Below, in pieces: positions 11,536 through 23,118 of a stretch of DNA of 64,000 nucleotides; the first letter of the stretch is position 1; each line of letters opens with the position of its first letter. The notes beneath the pieces are model-generated. The model was not told the DNA's origin and did no database searches. It saw nothing but the letters and a program-made list of their open reading frames with translations. The stretch comes from Botryotinia globosa (taxonomy: Eukaryota > Ascomycota > Leotiomycetes > Helotiales > Sclerotiniaceae), in the NCBI GenBank assembly GCA_014898425.1, contig RCSZ01000015.1, positions 310,001 to 374,000 on the forward strand, given 5' to 3'. A program made the position numbers and the translations under genes.

Positions 11536-12200
11536 CTTTATTAACCTCTAGCTTTTAGCTTATATAAAAATATTAAAGGTATAATTAAACCTCAAAATCT
11601 TATAAACCTCAAAATCTTATAAACCTCAAAACCTCAAAACCTTATAAATCTTATAATTCTTTTTCTAATTCTTTTTCTAATTCTTTTTTTTCTAATTCTT
11701 TTTTTTTCTAATTCTTTTTTATTTTTATTTTTAATTATTTTTTTTAATTATTTTTTAATACTCTATTTAATTATTTTTCTAATTTCTATTGTTTTAATTT
11801 CTATTTCTCTAATTTCTATTTCTCTAATTTCTATTTCTCTAATTTCTATTTCTCTAATAACTCTAATAAATCTAATAAATCTAATAAATCTAATAAATCT
11901 AATAAATCTAATAAATCTAATAAATCTAATAAATCTAATCCCTTCTCTTTTCTTTCTAATCTCTTCTCTTATCTCTTTTATTACTAATCAAATCTGAACC
12001 AATCAGAATTGTATTAGCAACTTTTTATTACAAAATCAACTAAACAATTAATATATTAATAATAACTCTTTTTTTTTATATAAAAATAATATTATTTAAA
12101 AGCTATTAATACAAAGAATATAAAAATATCAATTAATTATATTTCATAAATCATTTATAACTACTTTACCTATTAATAATAATATCTAATCTAGATTAGG
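11396..12200. repeat. AT-rich low-complexity patch with three simple-repeat arrays
   Basis: It contains an (AAT)n microsatellite of about 27 units (11454-11535), a 15-bp array of tctctaatttctatt (about four copies, 11796-11858), and a 9-bp array of ctaataaat (about eight copies, 11863-11938). Long T-rich tracts lie between them. There is no coding potential; it resembles a small RIP/AT island. Confidence 0.85.
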
Positions 12201-13308
12201 ATTTTGATATTCGCCGCACAGACCTTACGTACTTTCTAGACCAATCAGCTTCCAGTTATGAACCGTGTTTTAAATCCTGTATGTTAGGGATTCATACTCA
12301 AGTCTTCAATATCTGCGTAATTATCCAACTACAACAAAACACTGCAACAGCAGGAATTTCTTCTCTGGTATCATCGGAATTTTGTCTCTCCTGGAGTCCA
12401 TCTACTTGGCGAATTTTGATTATTGATCGTGCGGGGTCAATTGCGATCCGATCGTATGAATGCTGCGTTTGCATAGGGTAATCATTTCGGGATTTGAAAT
12501 TCCAGATGTGCTGCAACATCGTGTTGCATCATAATCGTCAGCTTGCAGGTTTTACCTAGGTGATCTATAATTTGCTCCATTCTATCTTACGCAGGTGCTT
12601 TTAAGAATTTATCGTAGTGAGCAAAGACCTGTTGTAACGCCCACTAGTGTTGGGGTTTGAGGCAATCGCTTCAACAATTCAGATATATCTATATGTACAT
12701 TCATAACTTGGTCAGGTTTCTTAGATGGCTTGAAATTGCTTTCAGTAAGTCTTGTCTTATGGTCCACACCTTTGGTTTCCTAATCTCGGGATGAACCGTT
12801 TCGTGATCTTCACGGCAGATCCAGAAATACGGGGAGCATGTTTGAAGTGATTACTACATTCCGAGCATCCACCGATACAATCAAAAACGGGTTCAAACGC
12901 CTAATCTTTCAAATTGGCGATGTTGCATGAAGCAGCTTTTATCGAAACAACTTCATTATATGCCGTAATGAAATACTTTACAGTATACTCGTAAAGTTGC
13001 AAGGCATCCTGCACACGACGTCTTCATGTTTGTACCCCTCATCCCTCCTGGGTATTGCTGTCACAAATTTGGGGCGGGATTTGAACCTAATCGTATGATG
13101 ATCGAAATGCATGAGATCAAAATCACAGTTTCCTTGTGTTGGGGGTAACTTCTGAGTTGTATAAGAACTCGACCCCATCCAAGTTTTCTCTCCTCTCCAT
13201 CACACAATCTTCTCACCATTCCACAATAGCAAACAGCAAACAGCAAATAGCAACCAAAAATCAAAAATCAAAAATCAAAAATCAACAGTTGTCTCATCAG
13301 ATACGAGG
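12201..13308. other. Upstream region of cyanide hydratase
   Basis: No supported gene; the small ORFs on both strands lack ATG context and motifs. The last ~150 bp is the presumed promoter and leader, ending in four copies of the 8-mer atcaaaaa (13254-13285). Confidence 0.5.
13160..13165 (+). promoter_or_regulatory. TATA-like element (TATAAG)
   Basis: TATAAG lies about 145 bp before the cyanide hydratase ATG and is followed by a CT-rich tract (13185-13205), the typical start region of highly expressed or inducible fungal genes. Confidence 0.45.
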
Positions 13309-14582
13309 ATGCCTGCTCAAATCAAGAAGTACAAGGCCGCAGCTGTCCAAGCTGAGCCTGGATGGTTCGATCTCGAATTGTCTGTCAAGAAGACCATTCA
13401 CTGGATTAACGAAGCTGGAAAAGCAGGTTGCAAACTCGTTGCATTCCCTGAAGTTTGTAAGTAAATCTAGCTCTGGTCTCGTTCTTTCCAATTTACTTAC
13501 GCACCAATAGGGATTCCTGGTTACCCATACTGGGCATGGAAGGTCAACTACCAACAATCTCTCCCTATGCTCAAGGCATACCGTGAGAACAGTCTTGCAT
13601 CTGATTCAGATGAGATGCGCAGAATTCGTGAAGCTGCCCGCGAAAATGCCATTTATGTTTCACTGGGATACAGTGAAATCGACTTTGCAACTCTGTACAT
13701 TTCTCAAGTTCTGATCTCCCCAACCGGAGAAGTTCTCAACCACCGCAGAAAGATCAAGCCTACTCACGTTGAGAAGCTTGTGTACGGCGATGGAGCAGGA
13801 GATACCTTCAAGAGTGTTGTTCAGACAGATATTGGAAGAGTTGGACAACTGAACTGCTGGGAGAACATGAACCCATTCCTGAAGGCAATGAACGTGTCCG
13901 AGGGAGAACAGGTAAGATCACATTTGCAAGCACTTTGATAAATTGTTTCTCACATATCTTCAGGTCCACATTGCCGGCTGGCCAATCTACCCACACGAGG
14001 AAACTCGCACTCCATTAGATCCATGGACAAATACTAGCAACCCCAACTCCGATATTGTTTCTCCGGCCTACGCCATTGAGACTGCAACTTACGTTCTCGC
14101 ACCATTCCAACGTATCTCCAAGGAAGGTGTCGACAAGTGCACTCCACCTGGAGTTGAGCGTGAGGATCACAACCTTTACAACGGCAACAGCAGAATCTTT
14201 GGACCTGACGGACAATGCCTTGCTAAGGCTGATGAAGAGTTTGAGGGCTTGATGTTCGTCGAGGTAATATAGAAAGCATTTGCTCCATTAGGAATCCATA
14301 CTAACGAAACTTCAGATCGATCTCGATCAATCACACCTCCCAAAGGCTCTCGGAGATTTCGGTGGCCATTACATGAGACCTGATCTCATCCGTCTTCTCG
14401 TTGACACACGTCGCAAGGAACTTATTACCGAGGCAGACCAAGATGGTGGAATCGGTACTTACAACACTCAAGACCGTGTGGGACTTAACAGACCTCTTGA
14501 TGCTCCTAAAGTTGATGGTCCAAGTGGTGTAAGTAAGCAGGTGCTTCCAAGCAATGCCAAGAAGGCTGCTCACAAGGCTTAA
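13309..14582 (+). CDS. CHT: Cyanide hydratase (EC 4.2.1.66)
   Basis: Converts hydrogen cyanide plus water to formamide. It belongs to the nitrilase superfamily, forms large helical assemblies, and detoxifies cyanide released by cyanogenic plants. Four exons: 13309-13456, 13511-13911, 13964-14263 and 14316-14582. The introns are 52-54 bp with standard donors, and a CTAAC branch is seen in the third. The product is 371 residues, the usual length. Catalytic residues are visible: Glu48 in AFPEVW, Lys130 in [12 protein letters not shown] (with a second Glu at 137) and Cys165 in [12 protein letters not shown]. The [11 protein letters not shown] segment is typical of the fungal enzyme rather than of ordinary nitrilases. 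The gene looks intact, and a cyanide-inducible promoter is likely by analogy with known fungal CHT genes. Confidence 0.96.
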
Positions 14583-15120
14583 ATGCCCATCGTGCCCATA
14601 GTCACCGGAGTGTGAGGACAAGTGTCTGCCTCGACGTATTCATTCTGTTGGAAAGCATCTTGTATTTTTAGGGTAAACTTTTGTACTAGTCTCATCTCAT
14701 TTCATACGTATTTAACGATTAAGTCCATCCTATTGGCTCTTTGGTATCTGGAAGATAATGCTTGCCAAATTTTCAACAATTCTCCAATCAGTGCAAGTTC
14801 TCGCTGAATTTTAACTTCTTTCTATATGTAATTACTAATTGTTGTGTCTCAGCCCATGTTTCACGCCTTTGTTAGTATAATGTGCTTCAATTGGAAACAG
14901 CTACAACATTCGCTAGTGAACAAAGGAGTCGTCCCACTTTGTTCACAATCTCACACCTACCTAATTTGAATATCTATAATTGGTCAACGAATTTCTTTGA
15001 TTATCGTAGGTCATTACTTGGGGAAATTCTCAGAGCTTTCGAACGCAATTTTTTTGCTTTTTATTGAAAAAAGATGAATTTTCGCAAGAAATCATTCATA
15101 TTTACCTGCCATTCATGAAA
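14583..15120. other. Spacer between cyanide hydratase and the coiled-coil gene
   Basis: 3' UTR of one gene and 5' leader of the next. The only ORFs are short and uninformative. Confidence 0.5.
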
Positions 15121-18100
15121 ATGTCGGATTACAATTTTGACCACTCGGGTTTTACCCAAGAACATATCCGGCATCTCCAAGAAAATCCTCTTGAAGCTTG
15201 TCAGAGAGAAAATGAATCGCTTCGTATTAGACTGGAAACGTTCAATCGTATGCTTCTCGAGGCTAAAGAGGAGTCGGAAACAAGACTAAATCGTATTAAA
15301 CAGGTGAGAGACGAAAGGGATGTGGCTTTTGGGGAAGGGGAAAAATATGCCACCAGAGAAATTGGTGGACAGTTAGAGGTGTTGGGGAGGGAAAAATTAG
15401 AGGCAGAGAGGAAGACTAAAGAACTGGGAGAGCAGGTTGCGAAAACACGGGAGATGGCGTTTCAGATGAAAGCAGAGTTGGAAAAATTGAAGGAGAGGAA
15501 AGATAAGGAAGAAGAAACAGGTGATGTTTCTCTTGAGCAGCAGAGAAACAGGATTGCGGAGGAGCTTCAGGAAGCAAAGGAGGTCATTAGGGGAAAAGAA
15601 CTTCATATACAGCATTTAAAGGAGGAAGCTAGGGGTAGTTCAGCGAGAGTCTCAGAGACGCCACCAGTAGCGAGTGCACGAACATTGGCTCTCATAGAAC
15701 AAATTGATGTGTTGATGGCACAAAGAGATGATTTGAGACAACAATTGGAGATCTTGACGGAGAACTTCATGGGTACTCCGCCGAAGGAGGTTACGCCAAA
15801 AGGAGATACATCACTGCGAGGAACACCGGAGAAAAACACAGAGCGGTCTCCTGGTAGATTCAAGGCTAGTGCAGGCTTAGCTAGTGCTAATTTCAAAGGC
15901 AGTAAACGAATCTTGCATGCCCCCTCTCCTTTGAGACAACGATCTTCTACCACCGAATCGGTAGAAGACGAAGATTCAGAGAAAGAGGGGGAAGTGAAAG
16001 AAGATGATTCCGAGCAAGAAGAGGAAGAACTAGATGCTGAAAAAGAAGAAGAAAATCTAAAAGAAAGTATCGAAAATGACGAAAATAACACATCGCTGGA
16101 AAGTTATCAAAAGGACAAAGATCTACACTACCAGCGACTTGTCAACCGCATTAAAGAACTCGAGAGAAGGAATCTACGTCTCGAGCATTATCACGACATG
16201 TCCCATGTAACACGCGCAATCCTCAGTTTGACACCCGTTCATTTCGAAGCATATCGTGAACGCAAAGAGGCTAAGAGGAAAGAGGGAATGGTATTGCTTG
16301 ATGTTATGGACAAGGAACGCAAGATTCTACGAAAACAGAATCAAAAGCTCGAAAAACAGTTGCAGGTATTGGCGGATCTGAGAAGCAAGGAGAAGGGGAA
16401 AGGTACGGGGGATGCACAGGATTTTGTACTCACACAAGCTCAACATGATGCAAACGAAAATGCTACGAAGGATTACAAAAGATTGTATGAGGAGGCGGAA
16501 AAAGTAGTGTTGAAAATGCTAGAAACCAGCGCGGATGTCGATGCCGAAGAAGTCTCGGAATTGCGGAAGGAGCGGGAATTTCACAAGAAGCGAATAGAGG
16601 AATTAGAAGAGGAAATTGATGGTCCATTAGGATTGAGAGAACAATTGGCATTCAGTACTGCTGAAAATACAGACGATTTCAATGCGGAAAGAGAGTTAAC
16701 ACGAGTCAGAGCTGAGCTCGAATGGTGCAAAAAGGAAAGAGACATGGCTATGGAGGAATCACACGTGGAGGAAAATCTCACGTCCATCATGGAACTAATG
16801 GATCAATTATCGCAGAAACTCGCTGTTAACGTTTATCCCACCGAGGAAAAATACGAACAATGCAAGGAAATGACCAAAAAGTACCGGCAATGCCAGCGTG
16901 AATTGAGCGACGAGAAAGAAAAGACCAAGACTCTTGAAAGGTTCCTGGAAGAGAAGTACATGGAATATGAAGACCTTGCCGGCGATGTGCACGATGATTC
17001 GATGAGCGCAAGATTGGCTCGAGCATTCATCGAACTCTACCAGACGAAGCGAAAACTGATGGATAAAACAATACAGAGGAATAGTCTTACCAAGAGTGCT
17101 GTGGGATGTTTAACGACCGTCTTGCAACACAATGAAATCCTAGAGCAGAAAATATACACACTGAAACAACATCCCGATCGCGACCCTGAGCTTCCTATTA
17201 CAGATGTTGATTTGGAGAACGAAGAAACGATTGCGAGACTCCAGTGGAAGATTGATTTATTCGAAAAACGGCTTCATAAAGCTCGATCGGATATCAAATC
17301 TGCGGAGAAGAAGGCGAAAAAGTCAAAAGAGAGATTGGATGAATATATTGGTTTATCTTTCAACAAATCGAATACGCACCCCAGAGTCGAGTCTTTGAGA
17401 TTGAATAGACAGAGATCCCCTCTCGATCCGAACGCTACTGACCCGGAAGTCATTGCGCATTTGAAGGTTCAGCTTAAAGATACGGATGATTTGGTGGAGC
17501 TTATATGTCAGAGATATGACGTTGCAGAGGGTGAAGCGGAAGATGAAAAGGAGGGATTGAAGGCAGAGAAGATGGGGGCAGCAGAGAGGGCGGAGAAGGC
17601 GGAGATAGTGACGAGGAGATTAGAGGATTGTATGGATTTGGTGAATGGACCCTTGAGTCAAAAAGGGGCGTGGGACAATCTGAAAGATTTGTTGAGAGAG
17701 GCGAGAGAGAAATTGAAAACTAAAACGAATGAGTGGAAAGAGAAGGACGGAGAACGTGATTGGGCAGTTGAGAGTCTGGAAAACATGTTAAAGGAGAGTG
17801 AAGAAAGAGAAGCGGCGCTTGCTAAGCTTTTGCATTCGACACAAGAGGAGATGAAGAGTGAAGGTACAAAGGACGCGAATATTGCAAAATTGGAAGAACA
17901 ATTAAGTAGGAATGAAGAAAGAATACGAGATTTGCTCCGCGAGAAGGATGAGCATAAAGCCGAAGCCGATGGATTAGAAAGTTTTCTTCGAGCCAGCGAG
18001 ACGCAAGCCACACAACTCGAAGAACAACTTAGGAAGGCCGAAGAGAGAATTCGAGATTTGCAATTAGAAAAAGATACTCAGCAATCCGGGACTGAAAGAC

Positions 18101-19173
18101 TGGAGGATCTTCTCAAAGCTCGTGAAACACAAACAGCTGAACTCTTCAAGACGTTAAGAGATGAAGAGGAAGAACAGTACCGAGTGGAAATCGAGAGGCT
18201 ACATGAACTTCTCTTGTTGAGAGAAGATGAAGACGAACAATTCCGCGAAGAAATTGAGAGACTTCACGAACTACATGAGATTAGCGAAGGCAAAGTTACC
18301 GAGCTTCTCGATATATCAATGAAGACTTCGACACGATTATCTGATCTCGAAGACGAGATCACGAGATGGAAAGTCGTTGCTGGAGAAAGTATTGGGGAGA
18401 TTGAAAACTTACAGAAACAGTTGGAAGATGCAGAGGCAAAAGTAGAATTGCAGCGTATGACGCATAATCAGAATGCGGAAACACAAACAGACACGCCTAC
18501 ATCCACAAACATGGAAACACAAACGGAGGATATTGAACTTTCACAAACCGTAGTTTTACCTCCTGCAGTTGAACCCAAATCAAAGATGTCCAAAAAGAAA
18601 TCTCCGAAGAAGAAACCTACCACAAAGATCCCGCGAGATCCACGCCATCATCCTCAACGCTCCGATTCCGAATCTTCAGAAAAAGAACTAGAGACCCCTA
18701 AATCCCTCAGACCGCAACCTAAACACAACACTTCGCTTCGTCAAGAAATTGATTCGAGCCATCCAGCTCCATCGCCATCTCCCGCTCCTTCAATAACCAT
18801 CAGACTTACATCCAAAGCGCATGCGAAGAAGAAAGTTCATGGAAAAGAAAGTGTAGAATATGATTCACCGTATACAGTCGAAACACTCGTGGAAAGCGAG
18901 GATGACGAGATACCAGATGTAGAGATAGCGCAAGAAAGTCCGATTCAAGAAATGCAGAAGGTGGGAGAAGCGGTGAGATCACGGGGGAGTAGGAACACGA
19001 GAAATCCGGATCCGGTGTATACCGGGCAGTTGCTGGTGAGGGGACTTGGGAAGGGAGAGAAGGAGAAGATGGGTAGAAATTGGGTCACTAGGGGCCAGAA
19101 GAGGAAAGCGAGTGAGAGTGGCATTGAGGTTGGGAAAGTAAAGAAGGGGGAAAAGCAGCACAGAAGAGTGTGA
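15121..19173 (+). CDS. Large coiled-coil protein, hypothetical
   Basis: Single exon of 1,350 residues from ATG 15121 (MSDYNFDHSG). An in-frame ATG two codons upstream (15115) is an alternative. Nearly the whole protein is rich in Glu, Lys, Arg and Leu in heptad-like spacing, i.e. long coiled coils. These are broken by an acidic/Ser linker (about residues 270-330, 'ESVEDEDSEKEGEVKEDDSE') and by a Pro/Ser-rich basic C-terminus with several clusters that could be nuclear localisation signals (KKKSPKKKPTTK; the terminal RKASESGIEVGKVKKGEKQH). Two short ETQTD-like repeats lie near residue 1120-1140. The architecture suggests a structural or tethering protein of nucleus, spindle pole or cytoskeleton, but no specific family is recognised. 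Confidence 0.85.
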   Translation: MSDYNFDHSGFTQEHIRHLQENPLEACQRENESLRIRLETFNRMLLEAKEESETRLNRIKQVRDERDVAFGEGEKYATREIGGQLEVLGREKLEAERKTKELGEQVAKTREMAFQMKAELEKLKERKDKEEETGDVSLEQQRNRIAEELQEAKEVIRGKELHIQHLKEEARGSSARVSETPPVASARTLALIEQIDVLMAQRDDLRQQLEILTENFMGTPPKEVTPKGDTSLRGTPEKNTERSPGRFKASAGLASANFKGSKRILHAPSPLRQRSSTTESVEDEDSEKEGEVKEDDSEQEEEELDAEKEEENLKESIENDENNTSLESYQKDKDLHYQRLVNRIKELERRNLRLEHYHDMSHVTRAILSLTPVHFEAYRERKEAKRKEGMVLLDVMDKERKILRKQNQKLEKQLQVLADLRSKEKGKGTGDAQDFVLTQAQHDANENATKDYKRLYEEAEKVVLKMLETSADVDAEEVSELRKEREFHKKRIEELEEEIDGPLGLREQLAFSTAENTDDFNAERELTRVRAELEWCKKERDMAMEESHVEENLTSIMELMDQLSQKLAVNVYPTEEKYEQCKEMTKKYRQCQRELSDEKEKTKTLERFLEEKYMEYEDLAGDVHDDSMSARLARAFIELYQTKRKLMDKTIQRNSLTKSAVGCLTTVLQHNEILEQKIYTLKQHPDRDPELPITDVDLENEETIARLQWKIDLFEKRLHKARSDIKSAEKKAKKSKERLDEYIGLSFNKSNTHPRVESLRLNRQRSPLDPNATDPEVIAHLKVQLKDTDDLVELICQRYDVAEGEAEDEKEGLKAEKMGAAERAEKAEIVTRRLEDCMDLVNGPLSQKGAWDNLKDLLREAREKLKTKTNEWKEKDGERDWAVESLENMLKESEEREAALAKLLHSTQEEMKSEGTKDANIAKLEEQLSRNEERIRDLLREKDEHKAEADGLESFLRASETQATQLEEQLRKAEERIRDLQLEKDTQQSGTERLEDLLKARETQTAELFKTLRDEEEEQYRVEIERLHELLLLREDEDEQFREEIERLHELHEISEGKVTELLDISMKTSTRLSDLEDEITRWKVVAGESIGEIENLQKQLEDAEAKVELQRMTHNQNAETQTDTPTSTNMETQTEDIELSQTVVLPPAVEPKSKMSKKKSPKKKPTTKIPRDPRHHPQRSDSESSEKELETPKSLRPQPKHNTSLRQEIDSSHPAPSPSPAPSITIRLTSKAHAKKKVHGKESVEYDSPYTVETLVESEDDEIPDVEIAQESPIQEMQKVGEAVRSRGSRNTRNPDPVYTGQLLVRGLGKGEKEKMGRNWVTRGQKRKASESGIEVGKVKKGEKQHRRV

Positions 19174-19979
19174 TATGGTGAATTGTTTTCTTGGGTAGTA
19201 GGTACCTATTGATAGATACTAGACTGAAGTCTTGGAGCTATAACTTCAGATTTCGTGAATTTTCTAGTCAAATGGATCAAGCAAAAGCAGTGATTATCGA
19301 ATCCTCCTATCTTCTTCCCCCCTACTCAGCCTAGTCCCGTATACTACAGATGACCCACAAACACACACTCGTCCCCCCTTCTCCAAAACACTATTATCCA
19401 GCACAAATATAATTACGCCACAACTTCAGTGGCCAATATAAAGCAGGCAAGACAACGTGCAAATAGCTTATCGGTCGTGTATGGATATTTCAGAATCAAT
19501 GAACTGATGACATTTCATCCAGCACACTCAACGAGCTTATTGAACAGCACAAAGTTCATTCAAATTTGAAGTAAATTAATATGGTAAGTTGAGAGATCTC
19601 CAGGATTGAATAAGAATCGCCATTAATTTGTCTTGATAGTCGAGAGAAGAAGAGAATTTCAAAAGTAAAAAATTGCACCCAGGTAGTAGGAATGATAATC
19701 ATTTCTCCAAATCCTTCGTTCCATGGCCAAAATAAGAAGGGTGGTAGCTCGCATTTTGGGTCCAATCAGCGATTGCCAACCAGCCGCAGCGACGGCAAAG
19801 TACATGCGATGACACCCACCAGTAGTAGATAATGATCAGATTTCCCACCCTTTTCGATTGTTCAGAGTAGCTTTCTTCTCTTCAGTTCAAAAACAGGAAA
19901 ATTGCCATAAATCCTCTTTCGATTGAAAACTCACGGCTCACCACCTCTTTCAAGTATATCCCTAATTTCCATCGATAGG
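19174..19979. other. Intergenic, promoter side of the small two-exon gene
   Basis: No supported ORF. The sequence is CT/CA-rich around 19310-19400 and has no recognised motif. Confidence 0.5.
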
Positions 19980-20587
19980 ATGGTTCAACCTCAGCTAGTA
20001 AAGGGGAAGATTTACAGTTTTGTTCCCGACTCAGAGCTCAATCATTTGGGTATAACTCTCGATGACAACGTTGCAAAGATTGTGCGTAAGCACATGGTGT
20101 TCTGTCTTGGTATTGTGCGTGGTCGACCGAACCATGTGAAAGTGATGACTGTATGTTACCCATCCTCCTCATTCGCCAGTACTCATTCTAACATCTCAAG
20201 ATTACATCGACCGTCAAAGACGATCACGAATACGTGCCTATTGCTCCCACGCCGAAAAAACCTTATCCGATACAAATCCAACTCCGCAACAGCTGGGGCT
20301 ATTCTCGTGGACAGTGGGTACGTCGCTTCACTACACTGCGTCTAGAATCGTATCTCAAAATCGATGCGTGCTACGAAGTTCCCATCCAAGCTCTTGAGCA
20401 GGTTCTTGATTGCTACGGAAATCCATTGTCTATTCGACCTGGACGGGGCGCGGGAGGACTGCCACAACTAAATGATTACATTAGACGTCGTGATAGTATC
20501 CGCGAGATGAAAAAGACATATCGCGAGATGGAGAAGCAAGATGAATTATTTGAAGCGATGGAGAATCTAATTTTGAACGATGGCTGA
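19980..20587 (+). CDS. Small two-exon gene, hypothetical
   Basis: Exons 19980-20150 and 20201-20587; intron 20151-20200 (50 bp, GTATGT...CTAAC-like...CAAG), phase 0, giving 185 residues. It starts 'MVQPQLVKGKIYSFVPDSEL' and contains a central 'SWGYSRGQWVRRFTTLRLES' and a helical charged C-terminus 'REMKKTYREMEKQDELFEAM'. No signal peptide or membrane segment. I do not recognise the family. The clean intron and uniform codon use support a real gene. Confidence 0.75.
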
Positions 20588-21298
20588 AAAGCGTTGCAAA
20601 AGTCAGACCTTCCAATCCATCACTATGTCTACGAAAACTCGTTAGATATGGTTTCATATCATAGGATACCACAGAGTATCCACGGATATGTATCTGCTCG
20701 ACAAACCGAACAGATAGTTCACCTTAGGATCCTGTATAAGGACCCCATAGGTGTGAGCAAGACGTCTCTTGCTTGACTATGCAGATGAGGCTTGCATGGT
20801 CCGATTGGAGGATTAGAACGTATGGGTACGTGGTATGAGAGGAGAATGGAGAGGAGGGGAAATAAGAGGAGAATGGAGAGGAGGGGAAATAAGAGGGGTT
20901 GATTTACAACATGACTACATTCGTTTGAAGGGTTTTAAGAAAGTTGGCTTCTTGCTGGCCACTGATAAGCTCACTCGTGGACGCGACAATGCTCTTTGAT
21001 TGATGTGAAAACACGCAATTGTTACCTTTAATGTTTTGGGTGCGGGAAGGATTTCTTGTTGTTTAAGATATTCACTATGACTATTCATTCCGAATGAGAA
21101 CATGTCCCCTATAACCCATCCTGACGTGCAAGAACCACGATGTCTATTACCTAGCTCCCGATGTTTTAAGTCGAGTTTATGCGTCCAATAATAGAGCACA
21201 AGCCTAACCCGAAGTACTGGTTTCAATCTCCTGCAGACATCATCGCTTCACCAGCTTGCTGCGAGTGCGTGAGCTCATCAAATTGGCATGCCATGAAA
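20588..21298. other. Intergenic, with a 27-bp direct repeat
   Basis: Nothing coding is supported. A purine-rich 27-bp unit (gaggagaatggagaggaggg...) occurs twice in tandem at 20838-20893. Confidence 0.55.
20838..20893 (+). repeat. 27-bp purine-rich tandem duplication
   Basis: Two adjacent, identical copies of a G/A-only-biased 27-bp unit, in a non-coding stretch downstream of the small two-exon gene. Confidence 0.85.
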
Positions 21299-23118
21299 CT
21301 ACATGATAAAGAAAACATGGTCCTTAGTACTCGGGTCATACTTCCAACATGGATAGTCGTGCTCATCGATTTGCGACGCGAAGTACAGATCGCGGTACTC
21401 AGGACCAAAGTTCAGCATGCCTATCCGCCGGAACCTGCCCATCTCGCAGGATACAAGTTCAAGTAGCAAACAGTAACTGCTGGATAGACCATAGCTTCCT
21501 CTGTAATCATTGTTATACCAAGGCACATGAAACTGTTTTCTCGAATCGTTCAAAATGGAAATTTCTATTTCGCTGGTTGCGAAATCGAGCCCGGCCCAAA
21601 CAAATAGGCTTTGTCGAGCGTTGGAATCGTTTTCGCGTTCTTCAAGAGCATCCAAGTCTTGTTCTGGCCCGGCAACCCCGATTGTAGCAACGGGAAATAC
21701 ATGGAACATATCTTGACCTCTTTTCATCTTTTTCGAAAATGTTGATGAATTGCTGAGCGATGCCTGTTACTGCTGCAAGTCTGTCATCAGGGAAGGTGAG
21801 CTCTGTGTCTGGATATTTTGACACCAAGTCGTACCAAGTCTGATAAAGCTTATTTTTGCTGATCGACATTCTTAATAGTGGGTGATGAGAAATTGTTGGC
21901 GCCCACGGGGTTGAGATGCACAACAGGCCTCCAGGGTACGACATCAGGTCCCATGGATTCGCTCCAGCGTTTCTCATAACACTCGTACAGCACGATATCC
22001 TTGCAGAAGTAGATGTTCCTGGGACTCAGCAAGCGTTCTTGGAATACCCAGCCGCGCCTAGCCAACGCAGAATCCTCAACCAACTCATTCCAAGCCCCAT
22101 CCCCTTTTTCAGAAGACACTAGAAAAAATTTCTTCCGTCATCCAGTTTTAGATGGCATCTCAAAAGTACCTAGCATGTTGTACCGTGCACGGGTCCCTTT
22201 TTGCAAATAATCCGCCTAGTGTAGGTCCCCACGAGGCACTAATGTTGAAGCATGCATTCGAATATACTTCATGCATCACTGGAGCCTCTCGTTTCCAATC
22301 TGCAAGCTCGTCGCCCTCTTGAATGATACAGAGAGAATCAATCCAGAAATATTTCACTCCAAGTCTCCTAACAGCTCGAATAGCATCCCGAAAGTTTGAG
22401 AAAGTACTTCTGTCGGAATCCTCTGGGTCCATGATGATAAATTGTCGACAGTTAACCGTGCCATATTTTCCTTTCCCCAACGATGGCTTAGGGTAGCGTA
22501 CTGCCTCCGCGCAGAGACTTGGGTGTCATGTACGATTCGTAACTTGAGATCTTTCTTATTATTACTTTTGAAACAATTGATTTCAAGCAGCCTAGTTGGA
22601 CGGCAGACACTTTTACGTCTCTCTCGACGATTGGGGCATTGTATATGCTCGGAGGCACAACGCTCCAGCCATTTAGTCATTTTTGCGAATGTCTCCTTTG
22701 AATCAGTTGAGCTCGCGGTGATCCCCCAGCTTGGTAGTACATTTGATACTTCTTTGCTAATAAGATTAATTCTGCCTTGAAAATGAGCACATGGGTAATA
22801 CTCGTCCCCACACCAGAAACAGACGCTGAAAAGTCCCTGTGAATTCTGTAGCCCATAGATACCGCGGGGGATATAGCATGAAAAATCTGTGGGTTTGGAA
22901 TATCGTGTTTAAAACATTCCCCGTGCCTCTTATTTTGCGGGAGCTGTCCATCAAGACCTCGTAGCTGTGACTGAACATTCTTTGCTAGGTTGCAGAAGAC
23001 CCGTTTGCAAATGTAGCACCCATAATCGGTGGAGCGAAGGAATACTTCAGGTGAACGTTTATCAATCTTCAGGGCCTCTGACCAGACGTAACCTGGGGGA
23101 CTGTCTGGTATGATGTTC
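21299..23118 (-). pseudogene. HET-domain (heterokaryon incompatibility) gene, inactivated
   Basis: HET-domain genes trigger programmed cell death when genetically different fungal individuals fuse. The family signatures are clear but split over frames: 'YATLSHRWG' (near 22495), 'LGVKYFWIDSLCIIQEGDEL' (near 22340), 'WGPTLGGLF', 'RRGWVFQERLLSPRNIYF' (near 22050), 'TFPDDRLAAVTGIAQQF' (near 21790) and a C-terminal domain ending at 21299. Continuity is lost by a 1-base deletion at about 22388-22391 (LSQTF to RDAIRAV changes frame), another shift near 22163, an in-frame TGA at 22140-22138 where Trp fits, and frame changes at about 21850-21977 and 21680-21727. A further frame change near 22850 separates an N-terminal zinc-finger-like segment (CYICKRVFCN) from the rest. 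Introns cannot explain these: no donor/acceptor pairs fit the breaks inside the HET domain. It may be inactive, or transcribed but untranslatable. Confidence 0.88.

Noticed and set aside
15603..16091. Ser-rich minus-strand ORF inside the coiled-coil gene
   Set aside because: Mirror image of the acidic coiled-coil codons; no motif and no promoter context.
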